A DNA stretch of 59,775 nucleotides. Origin: a bacterium. GTDB lineage: Bacteria; UBP6; UBA1177; JAKLFG01. Below, in pieces: positions 16,554 to 25,645 of this stretch (its first letter is position 1; every line of letters begins with the position of its first letter). The notes beneath the pieces are model-generated. The model was not told where the DNA came from. It searched no databases and worked only from the letters and a program-made list of their open reading frames with translations. The translations under genes and the position numbers were made by a program. The stretch covers positions 1 through 59,775 of the forward strand of contig JAKLFG010000010.1 in NCBI GenBank assembly GCA_022711315.1, in the 5' to 3' direction.

Positions 16554-18044
16554 TCAATAAAGTATCTTCACGAACAGACTGGTGCCGATGAGGAATCCCC
16601 CGCTCCGGAAGCCGGGGAAACCGGGGTTGTTGGTCTGGAGCCCCTGCGCCGAGGCGAACGGGACGCCCGGATCCATGTAGTTGTTGGCGTCATCGGGGAA
16701 CTCGTCGACGATGCCGCCCTCGTCCTCGCCGCGCGACAGGTCCTTCATCGTGGTGTGGTACAAAAGCCACTGCAGTTGCGCCTGCACCCCGCCCGCGACG
16801 GTGACCTTCTCGAACTCGAAGTATTCGGTCCACCCGGCGGCCCAGACGAGCCGGTGGTTGTCCACATAGGTCTCGCGCCCCGTCTGTTCGGGGACCGGCG
16901 ACTGGACGAACTGGAAGTCGAACCCGACCTGCCGCTCCTCGTGTTTGAGATGTAGACCCGCGTTCACGCTCGCCGTCTCGCGCCACTTGTCGGCCGGCTT
17001 GGTGCCGTGGCGGTTCTCGTAGGTGGACCAGTGATGCCACATGCCGCCGAGGACGGGGGCGAGTTTGTAGTCGTGGCCGATATTGAAGGCGTACGATATC
17101 CCGCCGCCTACGCGGAGCGGTTCGTACCCGTAGGTCATCGAACCGGCGCTCCCGAGATAACGCTGGTCGTCGTCCTCGTAGTCCCACCCCCACACCTGCG
17201 TCTTGTTCTGGAGTTCTATCTGGCCGTTGTCGGACTGCAGGTGGGCGGTGCCCGTGATGACGAGGTCCTCGACGGGATAGGCGGCGAACGAGAAATGGGG
17301 CGAGAGCGACCCGGTCACCTTGAGGGAGGTGTTGAGTATCTGGAAGGCCGGGTCCGACGAGTCGGGGACATAGACATCGGTCTGGGTAAGGGTATAACTG
17401 GTGAAGGAAAGCCCCGCACCGAGGTGGAGGTACTTGTTCACCTTGCCGCCGAGCCCGATCGCGATATTGAACTGCTGGGAGCGGTCTTCCAGCAGTTCGA
17501 AATGGAGCGAGTTGTTGAAGAACTGTTCCCGCTCGTCGTTGTAGTAGGGCGTCTGGGTCTGGACGCTCGTGGCGGGGAGCAGCATGTAGAGCCCGAGCGT
17601 GAGCCATTCCTCGATGATGGTCTTGGTCGCACCGAGCGCGATGACCATCTTGATGTCGTTGTAATCGGCCGAGCCGCGCTCGCTGAGCAGGCCGGCGGTC
17701 GGCAGCGGGGTGAACCGTTGGTCGCGGTAGGGCACATCGGCGCCGACGCGGTTTATCTCATTCGATGCCGCCTTGTATATCTCGTCGGTCACATCGTATT
17801 TCGGATCCTTTTTCAGGTGATCGATGAAGAGACTCTCGACCATCATGAAGAAGGCGCCCCGTCCCGAATCCTGCTGCCCGACGAGGAGCGCGGGATTGAA
17901 ATAGGCCGCCTCGGGTCCGACCGTCACGGTGCGGGCGCCGAAGGGGTTCACGCTGTCGGGGGCGCCGACCAGTTCGAGCAGGGACGAGCCATGAAGCGAT
18001 GAAAGAGCCAGCAGGAACGGTATCGACCAGAGAATGCGTCGCAT
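16554..18044 (-). CDS. FadL/OmpP1-like outer-membrane beta-barrel
   Basis: 496 residues with a Sec signal peptide (MRRILWSIPFLLALSSLHG). Near the N-terminus is LVGAPDSVNPFGARTVTVG, then GPEAAYFNPALL, the hallmark of FadL/TodX/OmpP1 hydrophobic-compound transporters. Alternating amphipathic strands fill the rest, and it ends in a strand closing with an aromatic residue (FLIGTSLFVKILY), as expected for BAM-dependent insertion. Substrate unknown. It heads a two-gene unit with the lipoprotein at 15532-16533. Confidence 0.75.
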   Translation of the reverse strand: MRRILWSIPFLLALSSLHGSSLLELVGAPDSVNPFGARTVTVGPEAAYFNPALLVGQQDSGRGAFFMMVESLFIDHLKKDPKYDVTDEIYKAASNEINRVGADVPYRDQRFTPLPTAGLLSERGSADYNDIKMVIALGATKTIIEEWLTLGLYMLLPATSVQTQTPYYNDEREQFFNNSLHFELLEDRSQQFNIAIGLGGKVNKYLHLGAGLSFTSYTLTQTDVYVPDSSDPAFQILNTSLKVTGSLSPHFSFAAYPVEDLVITGTAHLQSDNGQIELQNKTQVWGWDYEDDDQRYLGSAGSMTYGYEPLRVGGGISYAFNIGHDYKLAPVLGGMWHHWSTYENRHGTKPADKWRETASVNAGLHLKHEERQVGFDFQFVQSPVPEQTGRETYVDNHRLVWAAGWTEYFEFEKVTVAGGVQAQLQWLLYHTTMKDLSRGEDEGGIVDEFPDDANNYMDPGVPFASAQGLQTNNPGFPGFRSGGFLIGTSLFVKILY

Positions 18045-18074
18045 CAGGTGCTCCTTTCCAAACAGAACGGCCCC

Positions 18075-18102
18075 ATTATGTCGTTTTTGTCGCAGGAGTC
18101 AA
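18075..18102 (-). promoter_or_regulatory. Promoter for the FadL-like gene
   Basis: Minus-strand TTGACT (18102-18097), 16-nt spacer, CATAAT (18080-18075); the start codon is at 18044 behind a ggagca site. Confidence 0.5.
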
Positions 18103-18173
18103 ATAAACGCTTGCCAAACCGGGGCGTTCGTGCTACTGCTTTTCCGGCGACACCCGCCGCACGGAGTGCTCCC

Positions 18174-19463
18174 ATGTTGTTCCATCCCTGTTCCCAGATG
18201 AAGGACCACGAGCAGTTCCCCCCGCTGGAGATCGTCCGCGCCGAAGGTCCCTACCTCTACACCGCCGACCGGCGGCGGCTCATCGATCCGATATCGTCGT
18301 GGTGGTGCAAGTCGCTCGGTCACGGCCATCCGCGCATCCGGGCGGCGGTCGCGGCGCAGGCGGAGCGCTTCGAGCATGTCATCCTCGCGGGCACGGTGAA
18401 TCGCACCATCGCGGAACTGACCGAACATCTCGCGGCGCTCTTACCGGGGAAACGCCGTGTGTTCTACGGCGGCGACGGCTCGACCGCCGTCGAGATCGCG
18501 CTCAAGATGGCGGTTCACGCGATGATCATTCGCGGCGAAACGAAGCGCACCCGCTTCATGGCGCTCGAGAACGGCTACCACGGCGAAACGGCGCTGACGC
18601 TCGCCGTATCCGACCTCGGCATCTACAAGGAACCCTACCGGGCGCTCGCTCCCGACTACCCGATGCTCACCGGCATCCCCTACTGCTCCGGCGTCGACGA
18701 CCCGCTCTTCGCCGACTGCGGCGCGGCGTGGCCCACGCTCGAAGCGCAACTGGAACGGGAAAAAGAAACGCTCTGCGCCCTCATCGTCGAGCCGGTCGTG
18801 CAGGGGGCGGGCGGCATGCTCATCTACAGCGCCGATCTGCTGCGGCGTCTGCGCGTCTGGACCGCACAGAACGGCATCTACCTCATCGCCGACGAGATCA
18901 TGACCGGCTTTTACCGCACCGGCACGCAACTGGCCGTCGATCATGCCGGGATAACGCCCGATCTCGTCTGCCTTTCCAAGGGACTCACCGCCGGGTGGGC
19001 GGCGATGTCGGCGGTGGTGCTGTCGGGCGAACTCTACGACCTCTTTTATGCCGACTACGGCACCGGACGCGATTTCCTCCACTCGAATACCTACGCCGGG
19101 AACGCACTCGCGGCGGCGGCGGCACTCGAAGCGCAGAAGATATACGACGATGAAAAGATCGCCGGGCGGGTCGCCGCGACCGCTCCGGTACTGCGCCGCC
19201 TCATGCAGGAGGTGGCGACCGAAACGAAACTGCTGACCAATGTGCGCGGTATCGGGATGATAGCCGCCGCCGACATAAAACCGGAATTCATCAAAGCGCC
19301 GCGCACCGGGTACCGCGTCTATCGCCGCGCCGTCGAACTCGGCGCGCTCCTGCGGCCGCTCGGCAACACGATCTACTGGCTCCCGCCGCTCAATATCTCT
19401 CTTGAAACCTTGGAAGAACTCAAAGAAATAACGACCCGGGCGCTGAACGAAACGCTCGGCTAG
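18174..19463 (+). CDS. bioA: Adenosylmethionine-8-amino-7-oxononanoate aminotransferase
   Basis: 429 residues from ATG 18174, preceded by ggag; an in-frame upstream extension has no family similarity. BioA transfers an amino group from SAM to KAPA in biotin synthesis, with PLP. Signatures are ISSWWCKSLGHGHP (the BioA-specific SSWW), YGGDGSTAVEIALKMA, EPVVQGAGGM, the Asp motif DEIMTGFYRTG, and the PLP lysine in CLSKG near residue 268. The stop codon TAG shares CTAG (19460-19463) with the stop of the convergent lipoprotein gene. bioC and bioH lie 5 kb away on the other strand; bioF, bioD and bioB are not in the window. Confidence 0.9.
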   Translation: MLFHPCSQMKDHEQFPPLEIVRAEGPYLYTADRRRLIDPISSWWCKSLGHGHPRIRAAVAAQAERFEHVILAGTVNRTIAELTEHLAALLPGKRRVFYGGDGSTAVEIALKMAVHAMIIRGETKRTRFMALENGYHGETALTLAVSDLGIYKEPYRALAPDYPMLTGIPYCSGVDDPLFADCGAAWPTLEAQLEREKETLCALIVEPVVQGAGGMLIYSADLLRRLRVWTAQNGIYLIADEIMTGFYRTGTQLAVDHAGITPDLVCLSKGLTAGWAAMSAVVLSGELYDLFYADYGTGRDFLHSNTYAGNALAAAAALEAQKIYDDEKIAGRVAATAPVLRRLMQEVATETKLLTNVRGIGMIAAADIKPEFIKAPRTGYRVYRRAVELGALLRPLGNTIYWLPPLNISLETLEELKEITTRALNETLG

Positions 19464-21994
19464 AAATCGTACCGCATAATGGCGCCGCCCGGCGCAAAGA
19501 CGCGCATCTCCTCACCGTCACGGCCCGCTATCGCACTGAAGGGAGTTCCGGCGGGGGCGTGCACATAGTCGATCATCCCGACCGCGCCGAGGTTCTTGTA
19601 ATGATATATCCACCCTTCGGCGTTCATGGTGAGGTAGGCGTTCTGCTGATCGGTCGCCCAGACATCGGTGAAGGCGAGTTCGCCGTAGAGCGAAGTGCGG
19701 GCATCGTTCACCCACTTCGTCCCGTCGTAGGAGAAGATGTAGGCGGTGGCGCCGTCGGGCGACGCGCCGAGCATCCAGATGTTGTCGGCGTCGAGCGCGA
19801 AGATGCGGGTGAGATAGACCTCGGTCTCGCCGGGGGGCAGGCCGCGGTCGGTCAGGTCGGCCGGGAGCGTCACCATCCACTGCACGCCGTCCCAGTGGTA
19901 GAGCGCGTTGGCGCCGCCTGCCCAGATATCGTCGTCGGCGACGGCGGCGAGCGAGAGGATCGGCGGGTCACCCGGTATGTCGATCCTTTCCGATATGGAA
20001 CCATCGATGCGGTAGAGTTTTCCATTCCCCATGAAGGTGTCGACCACCGCGTAGAGCGCGCCGTCGACAGACGGGGAAAGGATATCTATGGTCCCCTCCT
20101 CGATGACCGCCGTCTCGGAGAGGTCGCCGTCCACCAACGACCAGACCGCACCATCGCGGTCGGCGAGATAAAGGGAGTCGCTCGTGCAGGCGACCGCCGT
20201 GGCGTTGCCGAGTGGGATATCTGGATCCAGTTGGCGCCACTCCTCGTTGTTGAAGAACAGGGAGCGTAGCCCGTCGGTGGCGAAGTAAAAGCCGCCATCG
20301 AGGGCGCAGGCACTCGTCGGCCCGATCGGTCCGGGCTCGAACGAAGCAAGCCCTTCGAATGGCCACTCAAGGGTCGTTATCCGGTCGGCCGGCAGTTCGC
20401 GCTCGAAACGGAGACCGGTGAACGACCAACAGTCCCCTTCCTCGAAGCACCAACGGACCGTCTCAGCGTCGGGACGGCTGAAAAATTCATCGCGCGCCGC
20501 CTTAAGAGCCGTTACCGTCGCCTCGTCGGGCTCGGCGGTGCTCCAGCGGGTGCCGTCGTAGTGGAGATATCCGTCGGCGGTCTCGGCGTAGATATCGTTG
20601 TAGGCACTGCCATACAGGTCGACGATGTCACGACGCGACGCCATGAAGCGCCACGCCGTGCCACTCCAGTGGGCGAAGAATCTGTCGCCCGCGACCCACA
20701 CATCGAATGGTGAATTGGCGAACAGCGCCTTCACCGCGCCGGGGAGACGCTGACGGTTCGTCGAGAAGAACTTGGTGTCCCACGAACCGGTGAAGCCGCG
20801 GTCGCCCGCGACCCACAGCCGTTCGCCGGAACGGCTCGCGCTCCGTATCGTCCCCTGTAGCGCGACCGGCATCGCTATCCACGCCTCGTCGAGGTGGCGC
20901 CACAGCATACCCTCCGCATCGGCGACGAACACCTGCCCGTCGGCAAGGGCGCCGACCATGGTGTAATCGATATCGGCGCGCGGCGGTTCGACCGTATCCC
21001 ACGCATCGCCGTCATAGCGCGCCACCGCACCGCCGTCTCCGACCGCCCAGAGTTCGCCCGAGGGAAGGCCGACGATATCGTTGAACACGGTGGAGGTCAT
21101 CGTCGAGGAGAAGTTCGTATCGTCGTGATAGAGGAGCCCCATCTCGCCGGCGGCCCAGAAAGCGCGCGGTGCGACGGCCCACAGCGCGTTCACCTTCGAG
21201 GGCAGCGCCGATACCGTCGTCCACGCTTCGCCGTCCCAGTGGAGGATGATCTCGCGACCGGCCGCCCAGATGTCGTCGGGGCCGGTGCCGTGGATGTCGT
21301 AAAGCGCGTTCTCGTTTTCGGTCCAGTGGGTCGGGAAGCCCTCCTCGTCTATCTCGCGGTCGCAGGTGAGCAGGCCATCTTTCAGGAACAGGATGCAGCC
21401 GTCGGTCGCCACCGCCCAGACATGGTCGGCGTCGGCGGCGTAGATCGCCTGCATGTTCCCCCCCTGCCGCAACTGGTAGGGTAGCCGTTCCCACGAAACG
21501 CCGTTGTAGAACATGACGGTCGAATCGCCGACCGCCCAGACATGCGTTCCGTCGAGCGCGTAGATATCGTTGAGCGTATCGCCCTGCGGATAGGGATGCT
21601 CCCAGCACCACCCCTCGTCGCAGAGCTGATGGCCGCAGACATGCGGCGTCCCGCCGCCGCCGCAGGTATCGGGAAGGAGGCACTCGCCGCAGGAGAGTTT
21701 CTCGCCGCCGTCGAGGATCACTTCGCCGCAGTTCGCGCCGATGAAATCACAGGTGCCGGGCTCGGGGCTCGGGTAGCCTTCGTCGGGGAATTCGGCCTGC
21801 GGACCGGCGTCGTCGGTAAGGAGTTCGTCCGGCTGATCCGACGAGTCGGGCTGTTCCAGCGCATCCGAAAGGTCCGATGAGTCCGAAATGTCCGACTCGT
21901 CCGGCTGGTCCCCCTCTTTCGGGGCCGAGGTGCCGGAAGAGCAGGCGACGAGCAGCGCCGCAAGTGCCGCGACGAGATACCAGAACATACGCAT
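19460..21994 (-). CDS. Large lipoprotein with WAVG-type propeller repeats
   Basis: 844 residues. The signal peptide ends in the lipobox LLVAC at about residue 18, and a Ser/Asp-rich linker (SDISDSSDLSDAL) follows. Next comes a Cys-rich module around residues 80-135 (CDFIGANCGE...CGECLLPDTC...CGHQLCDEGWCWE). The main body holds repeats of the form [VI]WA[VA]G[DE]...[YH][DN]G..W, seen at VWAVGDSTVMFYNGVSW, VWAVATDG, IWAAGREIILHWDGEAW, LWAVGDGGAVARYDGDAW and IWAGGANALYHWDGVQW. These are characteristic of beta-propellers of exported proteins. It starts 17 nt after ribF and probably rides on that operon. Function unknown. Confidence 0.8.
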   Translation of the reverse strand: MRMFWYLVAALAALLVACSSGTSAPKEGDQPDESDISDSSDLSDALEQPDSSDQPDELLTDDAGPQAEFPDEGYPSPEPGTCDFIGANCGEVILDGGEKLSCGECLLPDTCGGGGTPHVCGHQLCDEGWCWEHPYPQGDTLNDIYALDGTHVWAVGDSTVMFYNGVSWERLPYQLRQGGNMQAIYAADADHVWAVATDGCILFLKDGLLTCDREIDEEGFPTHWTENENALYDIHGTGPDDIWAAGREIILHWDGEAWTTVSALPSKVNALWAVAPRAFWAAGEMGLLYHDDTNFSSTMTSTVFNDIVGLPSGELWAVGDGGAVARYDGDAWDTVEPPRADIDYTMVGALADGQVFVADAEGMLWRHLDEAWIAMPVALQGTIRSASRSGERLWVAGDRGFTGSWDTKFFSTNRQRLPGAVKALFANSPFDVWVAGDRFFAHWSGTAWRFMASRRDIVDLYGSAYNDIYAETADGYLHYDGTRWSTAEPDEATVTALKAARDEFFSRPDAETVRWCFEEGDCWSFTGLRFERELPADRITTLEWPFEGLASFEPGPIGPTSACALDGGFYFATDGLRSLFFNNEEWRQLDPDIPLGNATAVACTSDSLYLADRDGAVWSLVDGDLSETAVIEEGTIDILSPSVDGALYAVVDTFMGNGKLYRIDGSISERIDIPGDPPILSLAAVADDDIWAGGANALYHWDGVQWMVTLPADLTDRGLPPGETEVYLTRIFALDADNIWMLGASPDGATAYIFSYDGTKWVNDARTSLYGELAFTDVWATDQQNAYLTMNAEGWIYHYKNLGAVGMIDYVHAPAGTPFSAIAGRDGEEMRVFAPGGAIMRYDF

Positions 21995-22011
21995 CGTTAT
22001 TCTCCGCTACA

Positions 22012-22959
22012 TCAGATGTCTTTGATATCGGGCAAGCCCGTCAGGTCGCGCCCGTTGAGAAAGTCGAGCGCGGCGGCGGTGTCCTCCGCTATCCTTTCGC
22101 GCAGTTTGTCGCGCGAACTGAACCGTATCTCGCGCCGTATCCGTTCGAGGAAATAGAGCGCCATCTTCTCATCGTAGAGGTCGGGCAGCGCCGCATCGGG
22201 GATATGGGTCTCTATCGTCCGGAGCGCACCCTCGGCGTCGATGGTCGGGTTGGTGCCGATGTTGGTGACGGCGGGGTACCGGACGCCGCGAAGAACCGCC
22301 GCGGTCGCGTAGACGCCGTCGGGCGGCAGGAGTTTATCGGGCGGTTGGAGGTTGAGTGTCGGGAAGCCGAGTTCGCCGCCGACCTTGCGCCCGCGCCGGA
22401 CGGTGCCGGTAACGACATACGGGAACACCAGTCGTTCGGCCGCCCGCGCCATCTCGCCGCTCATGATGAACTCGCGCACGGCGCTCGAACTGACCCGCGT
22501 CCCCTGATGGACGACCGGCGGGACGATCCGCGCCTCGACGCCGCTCCCCTTGCTCCACCACAGCAGGATATCGGTGTTCCCCTCCTGCCCGCGGCCGAAG
22601 TTGAAGTTGAAGCCGACGGTGACGGCGCTCAGCGGGAACGAACCACTCAACATATCGAGGAACGCGACCGGCGCGAGGTGCCGTATCGGCTCGAAGGGGA
22701 GCGCGAAGACCGCCGCGACGCCGAGCGCGTCGAAAAAGGCGAGCCGCTCCGCGAACGAGGTGAGCATGCGCGGCGCGGCATCGGGCTGAAGCACGGCGCG
22801 GGGGTGCGGGTCGAAGGTGACGACCGCGAGTTCCCCCGGGGCGCCGCGCGCCGCGTCGAATATCGCGCGATGACCGATGTGCAGGCCATCGAAGTTTCCG
22901 ATGACCACCGAATAACGGCTACCGCCGGGCGCCGCACCGAGATCGCGATATACCTGCAT
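22012..22959 (-). CDS. ribF: Bifunctional riboflavin kinase/FAD synthetase
   Basis: 315 residues. The N-terminal FAD-synthetase domain has the nucleotidyltransferase motif GNFDGLHIGH (about 22-31) and FNFNFGRGQEG; SSSAVREFI follows. The C-terminal riboflavin kinase domain (from about 185) has GELGFPTLNL and YPAVTNIGTNPT. It makes FMN and FAD from riboflavin. The ATG overlaps the fba stop (ATGA), so it is coupled to fba. No FMN riboswitch is visible. Confidence 0.92.
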   Translation of the reverse strand: MQVYRDLGAAPGGSRYSVVIGNFDGLHIGHRAIFDAARGAPGELAVVTFDPHPRAVLQPDAAPRMLTSFAERLAFFDALGVAAVFALPFEPIRHLAPVAFLDMLSGSFPLSAVTVGFNFNFGRGQEGNTDILLWWSKGSGVEARIVPPVVHQGTRVSSSAVREFIMSGEMARAAERLVFPYVVTGTVRRGRKVGGELGFPTLNLQPPDKLLPPDGVYATAAVLRGVRYPAVTNIGTNPTIDAEGALRTIETHIPDAALPDLYDEKMALYFLERIRREIRFSSRDKLRERIAEDTAAALDFLNGRDLTGLPDIKDI

Positions 22960-23954
22960 CAGACGCGGCCGGCCGAACCGAGGACATTGATATTCTTGTG
23001 CTTGTAGAGTTCCTTGAGCGCGTCACGGGCGGGGCCGAGGTACTTGCGCGGGTCGAACTCGGAGGGCTTTTCGGCGAAAACCTTGCGGATGGCCGCCGTC
23101 ATCGCGAGCCGCCCGTCGGAGTCGATGTTTATCTTGCAGACCGCGGAGGCGGCCGCCCTGCGCAGTTGCTCTTCCGGTATCCCGACGGCGTCCTTCATCT
23201 TGCCGCCGTACTGGTTGATGATCTTCACCTGCTCGACCGGCACCGACGACGAACCATGCAGGACGATCGGGAAGCCGGGGAGCCGTTTCTCTATCTCTTC
23301 GAGGATGTCGAACCGGAGCGGCGGCGGGATGAGCACCCCGTCGGGCGAGAGCGTGCACTGCTCCGGCTTGAACTTGGTCGCGCCGTGCGAGGTGCCGATC
23401 GAGATGGCGAGCGAATCGACGCCGGTCTTCGACACGAAGTCCACTACCTCGTCGGGCCGCGTGTAGGTCGAATGCTCGGCCGACACCTCGTCCTCGATGC
23501 CCGCCAACTGGCCCAACTCGCCCTCGACGGTGACATCGTGTTTGTGGGCGTATTCGACCACCTGCCGGGTCAGTTCGATGTTCTTTTCGTACGGATGGTG
23601 CGATCCGTCTATCATGACCGACGAGAAGCCGTTGTCAACACAGTCCTTGCACAGTTCGAAGGTGTCGCCGTGGTCGAGGTGGAGCGTGACGGGTATCTCG
23701 ACGCCCAGTTTTTTGGCGTACTCGACCGCCCCTTTCGCCATGTAGCGCAGGAGCGTCGAATCGGCGTATTTGCGCGCCCCCGACGATACCTGCAGGATGA
23801 CCGGGGAGCGGGTCTCGACGCAGGCCTGAATGATCGCCTGCAACTGCTCCATGTTGTTGAAATTGTAAGCGGGAACGGCATACTTGCCCGCCATCGCCTT
23901 TTTGAACATCTCGCGGGTGTTCGTAAGTCCCAGTTCACGGTAACTGACCGCCAT
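22959..23954 (-). CDS. fba: Class II fructose-bisphosphate aldolase
   Basis: 331 residues; a zinc-dependent enzyme of glycolysis and gluconeogenesis. Visible motifs are YAVPAYNFNNMEQLQAI, the zinc/catalytic region HLDHGDTFE near 93, DGSHHPYEKNIE, EGELGQLAGIEDE, and the phosphate-binding SIGTSHGATKF and HGSSSVP. Length fits the class IIB short form. It sits between bioC and ribF in a tightly packed minus-strand operon. Confidence 0.93.
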   Translation of the reverse strand: MAVSYRELGLTNTREMFKKAMAGKYAVPAYNFNNMEQLQAIIQACVETRSPVILQVSSGARKYADSTLLRYMAKGAVEYAKKLGVEIPVTLHLDHGDTFELCKDCVDNGFSSVMIDGSHHPYEKNIELTRQVVEYAHKHDVTVEGELGQLAGIEDEVSAEHSTYTRPDEVVDFVSKTGVDSLAISIGTSHGATKFKPEQCTLSPDGVLIPPPLRFDILEEIEKRLPGFPIVLHGSSSVPVEQVKIINQYGGKMKDAVGIPEEQLRRAAASAVCKINIDSDGRLAMTAAIRKVFAEKPSEFDPRKYLGPARDALKELYKHKNINVLGSAGRV

Positions 23955-23955
23955 G

Positions 23956-24780
23956 TCATCCTCCTTGGTTATGGTTGTTCATCGGTCGCGGCGCACTTCG
24001 TTTATGTCCCAGCACCAAAAGCGTCGTATAGGTCGCGGTCACGCCGTCGGCGCACCGGTGGTCGCCGTCGTAGCGGCGGATGATCCGCCGGAGTTCGCCC
24101 GGGGCGGCCGGGACCGGCAGGGCGTTCGTCGATCCGATATGCCGCACCGACCGAAGGAATCGCAAGGCGTCGGGATAGCGGACCGGCGTATCGAAACTCG
24201 CGAAATGGTCCACCGTGAACCCGGCGTCGAGCATCGCGCGCGCCACCTCGTTCGCCTCGAACAGGCGGTGGCCCGGATAGGGGCACCCGACGGCGTTCGC
24301 CGCTTGCCGCAGTTCGCGGAAGGTGCCGTCGACGAACAGGCAGAAGGCCAGCAGCCCCCCGTCGTTCAGGTGTCGTCGCATGTTCCGGAGCGGGTCGAGA
24401 AGCGACGAGAACCACTGGAAGGTGGATGCCGACACTATCGCGCCGAACCGTTCGCCGACCGTGAACCGCTCGCCGTCGAGTTCGCGCACCGTAAGCCCGG
24501 AGCGACCGCCGAACCGTTCCCTGAGCGTATCGACCATCGCGGGAGCGACATCGGTCACCGTGCCGCGCGCAAGGCCCATGTCGAGCAGGCGGTCGGTCAA
24601 CAGCCCGGTCCCGGCGCCGATCTCGAGGAACGGCGCGAGCGACGCGGGATCGGCGACCCGCTCCCGCACAAGGGCGGCGAGTTGTTCGGCGTTGCGTCGC
24701 TGGACGACCGCGGCGGCGTCATAGGTCGCCGCGGCGCGCGAGAAGGCGGCGACGACCCGGTCCTTGCGCAGGTCACGCAT
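23956..24780 (-). CDS. bioC: Malonyl-ACP O-methyltransferase
   Basis: 274 residues from the ATG at 24780, chosen because the family start (KDRVVAAFSRAAATYDAAA) follows at once and it overlaps the bioH stop by 8 nt. It is a SAM-dependent class I methyltransferase: motif I is FLEIGAGTGLLT, and ASTFQWFSSL matches the BioC FQW region. BioC methylates malonyl-ACP so that it can enter fatty-acid elongation and yield pimeloyl-ACP. The overlap with a BioH-like esterase strongly supports this job over a generic methyltransferase. Confidence 0.85.
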   Translation of the reverse strand: MRDLRKDRVVAAFSRAAATYDAAAVVQRRNAEQLAALVRERVADPASLAPFLEIGAGTGLLTDRLLDMGLARGTVTDVAPAMVDTLRERFGGRSGLTVRELDGERFTVGERFGAIVSASTFQWFSSLLDPLRNMRRHLNDGGLLAFCLFVDGTFRELRQAANAVGCPYPGHRLFEANEVARAMLDAGFTVDHFASFDTPVRYPDALRFLRSVRHIGSTNALPVPAAPGELRRIIRRYDGDHRCADGVTATYTTLLVLGHKRSAPRPMNNHNQGG

Positions 24781-25462
24781 CGCACGCCTCCCGCAGGGCG
24801 GCAACGGCCGCGACGACCTCGTCCCGTCGCACGAAGGGCAGGGCGTGCCCCGCCTCCGCGACAAGGCGCGCCGCCGCGCCGGGGATGAGCCGCCGCCACG
24901 CCGCGGCCGCCGCGGGCTCGACGATGGCGTCGCGATCGCCGTGCAGAACGGCGACCGGCACCGCCGCGAGTTGGCGCGGGATGCGGTAGCTCTCGAGGAA
25001 TGCCAGTTGCGCGAGGAGCGCCGCCGGATCGGTCGGGAGCGACGGCCCGATATCGCGACGGAAACGGGCGAGCCAGCCGTCGCGTATCTCGACGGCGGTG
25101 AAGAGTTGTTTCTGGAAACTCTGAAGCCCCTTCGGGTCGCCTTTCGTTATCGCGTCGCGCAGTTCGCGGACAGTGGACGGCGCCTTGCCTTCGGGGAAGA
25201 TGTCGCTCGCGACGAATGACGGCCCCGACGAGACGAGCAGTAGCCCCTTCACGAACTGAGGTTGACGGTGCAATATCTCGACCGCGAGCATCGCCCCCAT
25301 CGACCAGCCGACGAGTATGGCGGGTTCGTCGAGTTCGGGAAGTATCGGCGTACCGTCGCTGGAGAATTGAAGTGTCGGCATGAGGGCATCGGCGAAGGCG
25401 GGACGATAGGGGTCCCATACCGCGCCGCCCGCCGCAAAACCGTGGAGGAACACTATCCGCAT
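24773..25462 (-). CDS. bioH: Pimeloyl-ACP methyl ester esterase (alpha/beta hydrolase)
   Basis: 229 residues. The oxyanion HG motif is in FLHGFAAGGAVWDP, the nucleophile elbow is GWSMGA (about residue 73), the acid is in HGDRDAIV and the His in GHALPF. Size and the tight overlap with bioC fit BioH, which removes the methyl mask from pimeloyl-ACP methyl ester. It is the first gene of a five-gene minus operon (bioH-bioC-fba-ribF-lipoprotein). Other small esterases such as BioG or BioV do the same step, so the symbol rests partly on context. Confidence 0.82.
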   Translation of the reverse strand: MRIVFLHGFAAGGAVWDPYRPAFADALMPTLQFSSDGTPILPELDEPAILVGWSMGAMLAVEILHRQPQFVKGLLLVSSGPSFVASDIFPEGKAPSTVRELRDAITKGDPKGLQSFQKQLFTAVEIRDGWLARFRRDIGPSLPTDPAALLAQLAFLESYRIPRQLAAVPVAVLHGDRDAIVEPAAAAAWRRLIPGAAARLVAEAGHALPFVRRDEVVAAVAALREACDA

Positions 25463-25473
25463 CGCCGCTCACA

Positions 25474-25519
25474 CACCGTTCGAACCGGTGCAGTATAACA
25501 CAACCGCGGCAAAGGGCAA
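25474..25519 (-). promoter_or_regulatory. bioH operon promoter with candidate operator
   Basis: Minus-strand TTGCCC (25519-25514), 16-nt spacer, TATACT (25497-25492). Immediately downstream, where transcription should start, is the near-perfect palindrome CACCGTTCGAACCGGTG (25474-25490). Its place over +1 fits a repressor site. It does not look like the classical BirA operator, so the regulator is unknown. Confidence 0.45.
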
Positions 25520-25572
25520 CTAATTAAGGTCAGGGCGGGCGCGCCCGTTCATTCAAAAAAGAGGGATAGCCG

Positions 25573-25602
25573 TTGACTTTGTCTCCGACGCCGCTATATA
25601 AT
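25573..25602 (+). promoter_or_regulatory. Strong promoter for the M4/M36-like protease gene
   Basis: TTGACT (25573-25578), 18-nt spacer, TATAAT (25597-25602), a near-consensus sigma70 promoter. An aggagg ribosome binding site precedes ATG 25646. Confidence 0.65.
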
Positions 25603-25645
25603 CGCCGGAACAGGAAAGTGTCCACCAACGACTAGGAGGTCGAAC

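Noticed and set aside
22960-23000. FMN riboswitch before ribF
   Set aside because: ribF overlaps fba directly, so there is no leader to hold one.
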